Shown: positions 1-4,637 of the stretch, in pieces
Layout of the letters: each line of letters opens with the position of its first letter
How positions within the stretch are numbered: position 1 is the first letter of the stretch
Source: Burkholderiales bacterium
Lineage (GTDB): Bacteria > Pseudomonadota > Gammaproteobacteria > Burkholderiales > CAIKXV01
DNA length: 5,706 bases
Assembly (NCBI GenBank): GCA_019751575.1
Contig: JAIENF010000757.1
Location: 1 to 5,706, forward strand
Reading direction: 5' to 3'
Program-made: the position numbers and the translations under genes
Notes under the pieces: generated by a model
Told to the model about the DNA's origin: nothing
Database searches by the model: none
The model's input: the letters and a program-made list of their open reading frames with translations, nothing else

Positions 1-16
1 ACGCGCTTTCCGGCAT

Positions 17-53
17 CGGCCGCGAGCGTGCGCCGCCCGCCCGGGCGCGGCCG
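17..53 (-). repeat. GC-rich hairpin just after the HAD-IB gene
   Basis: Bases 17-24 (CGGCCGCG) and 46-53 (CGCGGCCG) are perfect reverse complements. A few more pairs are possible inside (27-28 with 42-43, and 30-32 with 38-40). The stem begins 11 bases past the stop codon of the HAD-IB gene in the direction of minus-strand transcription. No T-run follows, so it is not a classical intrinsic terminator. It could be a 3'-end or intercistronic stem, or chance in a very GC-rich stretch. A single ATG on the minus strand (16-14, reading MPESA) follows immediately and might begin the next gene, but it has no clear ribosome binding site and only five codons are visible. In betaproteobacteria this position is often occupied by pcnB, which cannot be confirmed here. 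Confidence 0.3.
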
Positions 54-64
54 GGTCGGCGACA

Positions 65-727
65 TCACCGGTTCAGCGCCAGGACCGGCCATCCGCGCTG
101 CAGCGCGACCGCCCGCAGCCGGTCATCCGGATCGACCGCGACCGGATGGCTCACCCGCTCGAGCAGCGGCAGGTCGTTCGCGGAATCGCTGTAGAACCAC
201 TGCTCATCGAAGTCCGCCACCTCGTGCCCGAGACCGGCGAGCCAGGCCTGCACGCGCGACACCTTGCCCTCCCGGAAGCAGGGAATGCCGGCGACGCGGC
301 CGGTGAACCGGCCCTGGCCGTCCTGTTCCGGCTCGGTCGCCAGCAGGTGCGGGATGCCGAACTCGCGCACGATCGGCTCGGTGACGAAGGAATTCGTCGC
401 CGTCACCACCGCGCACAGGTCACCGGCATGGCGGGCGACCAGTGCGCGCGCCGGCGCGCCGATCATCGGCAGGATCCTGCGCTGCATGAAGCCGGCATGC
501 CAGGCATCCAGTGTCTCGCGCGGATGGCTCGCCAGCGGCGCCAGCGCGAAGGCGAGGAACTCCATGATGTCGAGGGTGCCCGCCTTGTACTGGTCGTAGA
601 ACGACTGGTTTCGCGCCTCGTACTCGGTGCGGTCGAGCACGCCCGTGTCGATCAGGAACTGGCCCCATTCGTAGTCGCTGTCTCCGGCGAGCAGGGTGTT
701 GTCGAGGTCGAACAGGACGAGTTTCAT
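65..727 (-). CDS. HAD superfamily subfamily IB hydrolase (phosphoserine phosphatase-like)
   Basis: A complete 220-residue cytoplasmic protein of the HAD-IB group, the group that includes SerB-like phosphatases. Motif I is FDLDNT at residues 6-11, with nucleophile D7 and acid/base D9. Motif II is the VVTATN stretch at 108-113 (T109 or T111). Motif III is K155 in FREGKVSRV, and motif IV is YSDSANDLPLLE with D181 and D185. Residues about 15-90 form the helical cap, and the length is normal. The family hydrolyses small phosphate esters through an aspartyl-phosphate intermediate with magnesium. The substrate is not evident, so serB should not be assigned. The reading frame stays open upstream to 931, but the protein begins naturally at MKLVLFDLDN. 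A GGAAAG ribosome binding site lies 8 bases before this ATG, and the 25-base gap from the hda stop suggests co-transcription as the third gene after perM and hda. Confidence 0.88.
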   Translation of the reverse strand: MKLVLFDLDNTLLAGDSDYEWGQFLIDTGVLDRTEYEARNQSFYDQYKAGTLDIMEFLAFALAPLASHPRETLDAWHAGFMQRRILPMIGAPARALVARHAGDLCAVVTATNSFVTEPIVREFGIPHLLATEPEQDGQGRFTGRVAGIPCFREGKVSRVQAWLAGLGHEVADFDEQWFYSDSANDLPLLERVSHPVAVDPDDRLRAVALQRGWPVLALNR

Positions 728-752
728 CGAGGCATCTTTCCGTGGGGCAAGG

Positions 753-1562
753 TCAGCCCAGGCTGCGCAGCCATTCGCGCGCCAGGGGAAGCGTGGCCGG
801 ACGCTTCGCGGCCAGCGAATACTGGTCGAGGGAATCGACCACGGCGAGCAGGGTCGGCAGGTCGCGCGGCATCGTCTGCAGCAGCCATTCGAGCACGTCC
901 GGCCCGATGCCGGCCCCGCGCGCGCGGGCATGCGCGGCCATCGCCGCCGCCTTCTGCAGGTCGGTGAGCGGATGGACCTGGTAGGTCAGCCCCCAGGACA
1001 GGCGGGTCACCAGGTCGGCGCGCAGCGCGAGCGCCGCCGGCGGCCGCGACCCGGACACCAGCAGGCTGCACCGCGGGTGCTCCTGGCGAACCGTGTTGTA
1101 GAGGTTGAACAGCCGCTGTTCCCCGCCGGCATCGAGTGCGTCGACGTTGTCGAGTGCAAGCCGTGCGATCGGCCTGCCCTGCACGTCGGACAGCAGCTCG
1201 ATGCCCAGCGGCGCATCGGGCTCGCGCAGGTCCATGTAGCGTCCCGCAGGAACGCCCGCCCCGGCCGCCGCGCGTAGCAGGTGGCTGCGGCCGGCGCCGG
1301 GTGCCCCCCACAGGTAGAAGAAACGGCCCGGTGCCGCAGCGGCATCGCCGCGCAGCAGTTCGACCAGCTCGGCGTTGTCGCCGACGATGAAGTTGTCGAA
1401 CGACTGCATCGGTTGCGGCACCAGGTCGAGCACGCCCTGCGGATGCCGCGGCGCCAGCGCGTCCATGCGCGTGCCACCCGCGAGGTCGCCTGCCGGCGCA
1501 CCGGTCGTCCCGAACGGCAGTGGTCCGACCGGTGCGCCGGCAGGCTTCGACGGGACGCCCAT
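753..1562 (-). CDS. hda: DnaA regulatory inactivator Hda (AAA+ family)
   Basis: Hda with the DNA-loaded beta clamp stimulates hydrolysis of DnaA-bound ATP (RIDA), preventing repeat initiation at oriC. The 269-residue reading shows the Hda-type Walker A, LWGAPGAGRSHLL (84-96), with Arg-Ser instead of the usual Lys-Ser/Thr, as in E. coli Hda. Walker B is LALDNVDAL (135-143), sensor 1 lies around SGSRPP (170-175), the box VII arginine finger is R187 in TRLSWG, and the sensor 2 region is around R233. A possible clamp-binding segment is QGVLDL (42-47), a weak match to the QL-x-L-P type. The first 32 residues are Pro/Gly/Ala-rich and unlike Hda. The start used here follows the perM stop by one base (TGA-G-ATG) with AGGG six bases upstream. 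An equally credible start is ATG at 1466 (M33), with GGGTGG seven bases upstream, giving 237 residues, close to the family length. Identity is sure; the start is not. Confidence 0.9.
   Translation of the reverse strand: MGVPSKPAGAPVGPLPFGTTGAPAGDLAGGTRMDALAPRHPQGVLDLVPQPMQSFDNFIVGDNAELVELLRGDAAAAPGRFFYLWGAPGAGRSHLLRAAAGAGVPAGRYMDLREPDAPLGIELLSDVQGRPIARLALDNVDALDAGGEQRLFNLYNTVRQEHPRCSLLVSGSRPPAALALRADLVTRLSWGLTYQVHPLTDLQKAAAMAAHARARGAGIGPDVLEWLLQTMPRDLPTLLAVVDSLDQYSLAAKRPATLPLAREWLRSLG
1474..1479 (-). promoter_or_regulatory. Candidate ribosome binding site for the short form of hda
   Basis: On the minus strand this reads GGGTGG, seven bases before the ATG at 1466-1464. It is a fair Shine-Dalgarno match and makes the internal start (MDALAPRHPQ) credible. 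It lies just past the 20-bp inverted repeat and so remains unpaired when that stem forms. It is one of two competing signals for hda initiation; the other is AGGG before the ATG at 1562. Confidence 0.45.
1488..1545. repeat. Perfect 20-bp inverted repeat with 18-nt loop
   Basis: Bases 1488-1507 and 1526-1545 are exact reverse complements over 20 positions; the left arm begins GCCTGCCGGC and ends CACCGGTCG. The loop is 1508-1525. Pairing stops at both ends (1487/1546 and 1508/1525 mismatch). As RNA on the minus strand it forms a very GC-rich stem-loop between the perM stop codon (1564-1566) and the internal hda start at 1466, ending 8 bases before a GGGTGG ribosome binding site. There is no T-tract after it, so it does not look like an intrinsic terminator. 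If hda starts at 1562, the repeat encodes the similar PAGAPVG and TTGAPAG segments of the extension. It could be a dispersed palindromic (REP-like) element, an mRNA processing or stability stem, or a translational control element. No second copy was seen in the window. Confidence 0.9.
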
Positions 1563-1563
1563 C

Positions 1564-2631
1564 TCAGCCCTGGTACAGCGGGCTCGCCAGGTAGCGTCCC
1601 CGGAGGTAGCGCAGCCAGACCAGCAGCGCGGCGCTGGCAGGCAGGGCCAGCAGCACGCCGAAGAACCCGAACACCTGGCCGAACGCCAGCAGCGAGAAGA
1701 TCACCACCACCGGGTGCAGGCCGATGCGATCGCCGACCAGCTTCGGCACCACCACGTAGCCCTCGATCAACTGCCCGACGAAGAACACGGCCCAGACCCA
1801 GAGCAGCGGCCCGAGCGACTGGAACTGCATCACGGCCACCACCGTGCCGAGCACGATGCCGAACACCGCACCGACATACGGGATGAAAACGATGAGGCCG
1901 GTGAGCAGCCCGATCGCCACCGCGTACTCGACCCCGACCAGCCAGAGCGCGATCGCGTAGTAGGCGGCCATGACCAGCATCACCGACAGCTGGCCGCGCA
2001 GGAACTCGCCGAGCACCGCATCGATCTCGCGCGCGAGCCTCGCGATCGTTGCATGCTGGGCGCGCGGCAGCAGGTAGTCGATCTCCGACACGATCTCGCT
2101 CCAGTCGCGCAGGAAGTAGAACAGCACCACGGGAACCAGCATCAGGTTCACGAAGAACCCCACCAGGGCGAGGCCGCCGCTGGTCAGCGAGGGCACGACC
2201 CAGCCGGCGATGCGTTGCGGGGACGGCAGCTGTTCGAGCACCAGCGCACGCAGGTGGTCGAACTCGACCTGCAGGCCGAGGTGCTCCTCGACCAGCGGCT
2301 CGACGTTCGCGCGCGCCCATTCGAAGAAGCGCGGCATCGTCTCGGTGATCCGTACCAGCTGCTGCTGCAGCAGCGGCAGCAGGATCAGCACCATCGCCAC
2401 CGTGGCCAGGATGATCAGCAGCAGCACGAGGCCCGCTGCGAGGCTGCGCGACATCCCCCGGCCGGCGAGCCTGGCGACCACCTTCTCGAAGATGTACGCG
2501 ACCATCAGCGCGAACAGGAAGGGGGTGAGCACCGGGCCGAGCAGGTAGAACAGGTAGCCGGTGGACGCCACCAGGGCCAGCCAGAAGGCCCAGGTCAGGA
2601 GTTCGGGGCGCGGCTGCAGCGGGACGCTCAT
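1564..2631 (-). CDS. PerM / AI-2E family membrane permease
   Basis: A 355-residue polytopic inner-membrane protein of the AI-2E transporter family (PF01594, PerM-like), of normal length. Hydrophobic segments are visible at about 11-50 (two spans), 62-88, 150-174, 213-235, 236-265, 273-295 and 303-343. A longer soluble, partly acidic stretch lies at about 89-148. Recognisable family motifs are FYFLRDW (171-177), PYVGA (251-255), QLIEGYVVVPKLVG (287-300) and the following GLHPVVV. Members have been linked to export of small molecules or to ion/proton antiport; the substrate here is unknown, so the older AI-2 exporter label should not be taken literally. It is the first gene of the leftward cluster, with hda next. 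The ATG at 2631 has only a poor ribosome binding site. Neighbouring perM and hda genes are seen in several proteobacteria, and purM lies divergently upstream. Confidence 0.9.
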   Translation of the reverse strand: MSVPLQPRPELLTWAFWLALVASTGYLFYLLGPVLTPFLFALMVAYIFEKVVARLAGRGMSRSLAAGLVLLLIILATVAMVLILLPLLQQQLVRITETMPRFFEWARANVEPLVEEHLGLQVEFDHLRALVLEQLPSPQRIAGWVVPSLTSGGLALVGFFVNLMLVPVVLFYFLRDWSEIVSEIDYLLPRAQHATIARLAREIDAVLGEFLRGQLSVMLVMAAYYAIALWLVGVEYAVAIGLLTGLIVFIPYVGAVFGIVLGTVVAVMQFQSLGPLLWVWAVFFVGQLIEGYVVVPKLVGDRIGLHPVVVIFSLLAFGQVFGFFGVLLALPASAALLVWLRYLRGRYLASPLYQG

Positions 2632-2669
2632 CGCGCCGGACGCTGGCTGACGATCGCGCAGGCGGCCAT
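2628..2669 (-). other. Possible 13-codon upstream ORF overlapping the perM start
   Basis: On the minus strand an ATG at 2669-2667 opens a 13-codon frame ([13 protein letters not shown]) whose TGA (2630-2628) overlaps the perM ATG in an ATGA arrangement. Because perM lacks a convincing Shine-Dalgarno sequence, translation of this short frame could in principle feed ribosomes to perM. The frame itself has only a weak purine-poor leader and no recognisable homology, so chance is quite possible. Confidence 0.2.
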
Positions 2670-2675
2670 GCCGGC

Positions 2676-2687
2676 CCGGTGCACCGG
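2676..2687. repeat. 12-bp perfect palindrome in the perM leader
   Basis: CCGGTGCACCGG is a perfect 12-base dyad with no spacer, about 45-55 bases upstream of perM on its leader. It could be a binding site for a dimeric regulator. Dyads of this length arise by chance moderately often at this GC content, and no known operator consensus is matched. Confidence 0.3.
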
Positions 2688-2732
2688 ACGCACCCGCCCG
2701 CCGCGCAACCCGCGCACTGGCGTGCGCCCGCC

Positions 2733-2761
2733 GCCCCCGGGACGGGAGCCCGTGCGGGGGC
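2733..2761. repeat. Strong GC hairpin in the divergent perM-purM region
   Basis: Outer arms GCCCCCG (2733-2739) and CGGGGGC (2755-2761) pair perfectly. Inside them ACGGG (2742-2746) pairs with CCCGT (2749-2753), with a small asymmetric bulge and a tight loop. It lies just left of the predicted purM -10 element, over the place where a -35 box would sit. It would also fall near the 5' end of a perM transcript starting near 2786. No U-tract follows on either strand, so it is not an obvious terminator. Possible roles are a 5' stabilising stem for the perM mRNA or simply a GC-rich spacer. Confidence 0.5.
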
Positions 2762-2774
2762 TGGAGTGCGGCTT

Positions 2775-2783
2775 TGTTAGAAT
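2775..2783 (+). promoter_or_regulatory. Predicted extended -10 promoter of purM
   Basis: TGT-TAGAAT matches the extended -10 form (TGn followed by TATAAT, five of six). No TTGACA-like -35 sits 16-18 bases upstream, where the sequence is G-rich (about 2754-2760), which fits an extended -10 promoter. Transcription would begin near 2790, giving a leader of about 90 bases before the ATG at 2882. It lies in the only AT-richer patch of the intergenic region. Confidence 0.5.
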
Positions 2784-2792
2784 CACGGTCGG

Positions 2793-2821
2793 AATGTATC
2801 TGTGACGCCCCCGGAACTCAA
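2793..2821 (-). promoter_or_regulatory. Predicted sigma-70 promoter for the perM-hda cluster
   Basis: Read on the minus strand, TTGAGT (2821-2816) and TACATT (2798-2793) are separated by exactly 17 bases. Each matches the sigma-70 consensus in four of six positions. The start point would be near 2786, leaving a leader of about 155 bases before perM that contains the GC hairpin and the 12-bp palindrome. It overlaps the predicted purM promoter. Confidence 0.4.
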
Positions 2822-2881
2822 CTGCGAGCCGCCCCCTTGAACGAGAACCACCCCAGAACACCCGGCGGCACAACGTCCGGC

Positions 2882-3901
2882 ATGACCTACCGCGAAGCCG
2901 GGGTCGACATCGACGCCGGGGACGCGCTGGTCGAGAACATCAAGCCGCTGGCCGCGCGCACCCGGCGCGAAGGCGTGCTGGCCGGCATCGGCGGCTTCGG
3001 CGCGCTGTTCGAAGTGCCGAAACGCTACCGCGAGCCGGTCCTCGTCTCCGGCACCGACGGCGTGGGCACCAAGCTGAAGCTGGCGTTCGCGCTCGGCCGC
3101 CACGACACCATCGGCATCGACCTGGTCGCGATGAGCGTGAACGACGTCCTGGTACAGGGTGCCGAGCCGCTGTTCTTCCTCGACTACTACGCGACCGGCA
3201 AGCTGGAAGTGGACGTCGCCACCGAGGTGGTGCGCGGCATCGCGCACGGATGCGAGCTGGCCGGTTGTGCGCTGATCGGTGGCGAGACCGCCGAGATGCC
3301 CGGCATGTACGTCGCCGGCGAGTACGACCTCGCCGGCTTCTGCGTCGGCGTGGTCGAGAAGTCGAAGATCATCGACGGGTCGACCGTCGCCGCGGGCGAC
3401 GTGATCCTCGGCCTGGGGGCGAGCGGCCTGCATTCGAACGGCTATTCGCTGGCGCGCCGGATCGTCGAGGTTTCCGGCGCCGACCTCGCCGCCGACTTCC
3501 ACGGACGGCCGCTCGCCGATGCGCTGCTCGCGCCGACCCGCATCTACGTGAAGCCGGTGCTGGCGCTGATGGCGGCGATGCCAGTGAAGGCGCTCGCGCA
3601 CATCACCGGCGGCGGCCTGCCCGGCAACCTGCCGCGCGTGCTGCCCGACACGATGGTCGCCGAGATCGACGGCGCGAGCTGGCCGCGCCCGCCACTGTTC
3701 GGCTGGCTGCAGTCGGCCGGCGGCGTCGCGGACGAAGAGATGTACCGCACCTTCAACTGCGGCATCGGCATGGTGCTGGTCGTGGCTGCAGCCGATGCCG
3801 ATCGGGCGGTCGAACACCTCGCGAGCGCCGGCGAGACGGTGAGCCGCATCGGCACGATCCGCGCGCGGCGCGGCGACGAAGCGCAGGCCGCGATCCGCTG
3901 A
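2882..3901 (+). CDS. purM: Phosphoribosylformylglycinamidine cyclo-ligase (AIR synthetase)
   Basis: PurM converts FGAM and ATP to aminoimidazole ribonucleotide, ADP and phosphate, the fifth step of de novo purine synthesis, as a cytoplasmic dimer. The 339 residues align closely with E. coli PurM from memory. [12 protein letters not shown] is at 6-17, the glycine-rich [10 protein letters not shown] at 37-46, [14 protein letters not shown] at 55-68, and [20 protein letters not shown] at 78-97. These are followed by the [12 protein letters not shown] signature at 132-143, HSNGYSL at 184-190, [10 protein letters not shown] at 217-226, [16 protein letters not shown] at 240-255 and [11 protein letters not shown] at 287-297. 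No key motif is missing. The ATG used has a poor ribosome binding site. A TTG at 2837, in frame, would add 15 residues ([10 protein letters not shown] then GTTSG), a length that resembles the N-termini of some betaproteobacterial PurM proteins. The gene leads the purM-purN-DUF3108 cluster from a divergent promoter region shared with perM. Confidence 0.97.
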   Translation: MTYREAGVDIDAGDALVENIKPLAARTRREGVLAGIGGFGALFEVPKRYREPVLVSGTDGVGTKLKLAFALGRHDTIGIDLVAMSVNDVLVQGAEPLFFLDYYATGKLEVDVATEVVRGIAHGCELAGCALIGGETAEMPGMYVAGEYDLAGFCVGVVEKSKIIDGSTVAAGDVILGLGASGLHSNGYSLARRIVEVSGADLAADFHGRPLADALLAPTRIYVKPVLALMAAMPVKALAHITGGGLPGNLPRVLPDTMVAEIDGASWPRPPLFGWLQSAGGVADEEMYRTFNCGIGMVLVVAAADADRAVEHLASAGETVSRIGTIRARRGDEAQAAIR

Positions 3902-3927
3902 TGCACGCCGACGGCAGGCGCGCATGA
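3901..3927 (+). other. Eight-codon minicistron linking purM and purN
   Basis: An ATG at 3901-3903 overlaps the purM stop (TGATG) and opens an eight-codon frame, MHADGRRA. Its TGA at 3925-3927 overlaps the purN ATG at 3924 (ATGA). A ribosome ending purM could restart here and end exactly at the purN start. The GGCAGG stretch before purN may instead act directly as its ribosome binding site. The arrangement is visible in the sequence; any role is inference. Confidence 0.3.
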
Positions 3928-4622
3928 CGGCCACCCCGGGCGCGAAAGCAGCGGCCGGCCCGTCGGTCGTCGTGCTGATATCCGGGCGCGGCAGCAACCT
4001 GCGTTCGATCGTCGAATCGGATCCGCCGTGCCGGATCGCCGCGGTGGTCAGCAATCGCCCCGATGCCGCGGGCCTCGCGTTCGCGCGCACCCACGGCATC
4101 GCCACCGAAGTCGTCGACCACCGGGCGTTCGCTGCCGCAGCCGACCCGCGCGCGGCCTTCGATGCCTCACTGATGCAGGCGATCGACCGGCACGACCCCG
4201 CGCTGGTGGTGCTGGCCGGCTTCATGCGCATCCTCACCCCGGGATTCGTCGACCACTACGCCGGGCGGATGATCAACATCCATCCCTCGCTGCTGCCCGC
4301 CTATCCCGGCCTGCATACCCACCGGCGCGCGCTGGCCGACGGCGTGCGACTGCACGGATGCACGGTGCATTTCGTCACCTCTACGCTGGACAGCGGACCG
4401 ATCATCGTGCAGGCCGCCGTGCCGGTCCACCCTGACGACACCGAAGACACGTTGTCCGCACGGGTGCTGGCACAAGAGCACCGGCTGTATCCGCAGGCGG
4501 TGCGCTGGTTCGCGGAAGGCAGGCTCTCCGTAGACAGCGGCAGGGTGCGGCTCGCCCCGGCGGCCGCCGGCAACCCCGCGCCGGCGGCGACCGGCGCGCT
4601 GGTCGTGCCGCCACTGGACTGA
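3924..4622 (+). CDS. purN: Phosphoribosylglycinamide formyltransferase (GAR transformylase)
   Basis: PurN transfers the formyl group of 10-formyltetrahydrofolate to GAR, giving FGAR, the third step of purine synthesis, in the cytoplasm. The phosphate-binding segment is VLISGRGSNL (17-26). The catalytic triad is visible as N118 and H120 in MINIHPSLLPAYPGLHTHR (116-134) and D156 in TSTLDSGPI (152-160). Other family stretches are VVSNRPDAAGL (41-51), VVLAGFMRIL (95-104) and the region around QEHRLYP (184-190). It has 232 residues against about 212 in E. coli, and the excess is mainly an Ala/Pro-rich C-terminal tail after about residue 205. The start lies 22 bases after the purM stop, with AGG eight bases upstream, so translation is probably coupled to purM. 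The next gene starts 15 bases after its stop, so all three are likely in one transcript. Confidence 0.97.
   Translation: MTATPGAKAAAGPSVVVLISGRGSNLRSIVESDPPCRIAAVVSNRPDAAGLAFARTHGIATEVVDHRAFAAAADPRAAFDASLMQAIDRHDPALVVLAGFMRILTPGFVDHYAGRMINIHPSLLPAYPGLHTHRRALADGVRLHGCTVHFVTSTLDSGPIIVQAAVPVHPDDTEDTLSARVLAQEHRLYPQAVRWFAEGRLSVDSGRVRLAPAAAGNPAPAATGALVVPPLD
4563..4588. repeat. 9-bp inverted repeat in the purN tail
   Basis: GCCGCCGGC (4563-4571) and GCCGGCGGC (4580-4588) are exact reverse complements around an 8-base loop, within the codons for the Ala/Pro-rich C-terminal tail of PurN. No T-run follows. A stem of this size is expected by chance somewhere in so GC-rich a window, so a function is doubtful. 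Confidence 0.4.
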
Positions 4623-4627
4623 CCACC

Positions 4628-4633
4628 GGGAGG
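4628..4633 (+). promoter_or_regulatory. Ribosome binding site of the DUF3108 gene
   Basis: GGGAGG sits four bases before the ATG at 4638, one of the best Shine-Dalgarno matches in the window. It fixes the start of the DUF3108 gene, 15 bases past the purN stop. Confidence 0.75.
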
Positions 4634-4637
4634 CCAG

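Larger units (their letters stand above)
2632..2881. other. Divergent intergenic region between perM and purM
   Basis: This 250-base stretch has no convincing gene. From left to right it holds a possible 13-codon upstream ORF for perM, the 12-bp palindrome, the GC hairpin, the extended -10 of purM and the opposing perM promoter. A possible TTG start of purM lies at 2837. A minus-strand frame open from 2873 to 2628 is Arg/Gly-rich and resembles no family I know. Confidence 0.7.

Noticed and set aside
728..931. Upstream extension of the HAD protein by 68 residues
   Set aside because: It lies out of frame inside hda, is Arg/Cys/Ser-rich, and the HAD fold begins directly at MKLVLFDLDN with a ribosome binding site in front.
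146..967. 273-codon plus-strand frame opposite the HAD gene
   Set aside because: Shadow of the HAD-IB gene, which has all four HAD motifs on the minus strand.
1488..1545. Intrinsic terminator between perM and hda
   Set aside because: The stem is strong but no T-rich tract follows in the direction of transcription, and hda continues in the same cluster.
1007..2320. 437-codon minus-strand frame overlapping perM and hda
   Set aside because: It is an out-of-frame reading of the same strand; the perM and hda frames carry the conserved motifs.
1375..2805. 476-codon open frame on the plus strand opposite perM and hda
   Set aside because: It is rich in His, Arg, Gln and Glu with no domain pattern and runs antisense to two genes with clear family motifs; long antisense frames are expected in GC-rich DNA.
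2628..2873. 81-codon minus-strand frame across the divergent region
   Set aside because: TTG start with no ribosome binding site, Arg/Gly-rich, no homology I recognise, and it crosses both predicted promoters.
2774..2881. purM start at TTG 2774
   Set aside because: It lies within the predicted -10 element, upstream of the transcription start, and the added residues resemble no PurM N-terminus.
2783..4237. 484-codon open frame on the minus strand opposite purM and purN
   Set aside because: Antisense shadow of two highly conserved enzymes; composition is low-complexity and no motif is recognisable.
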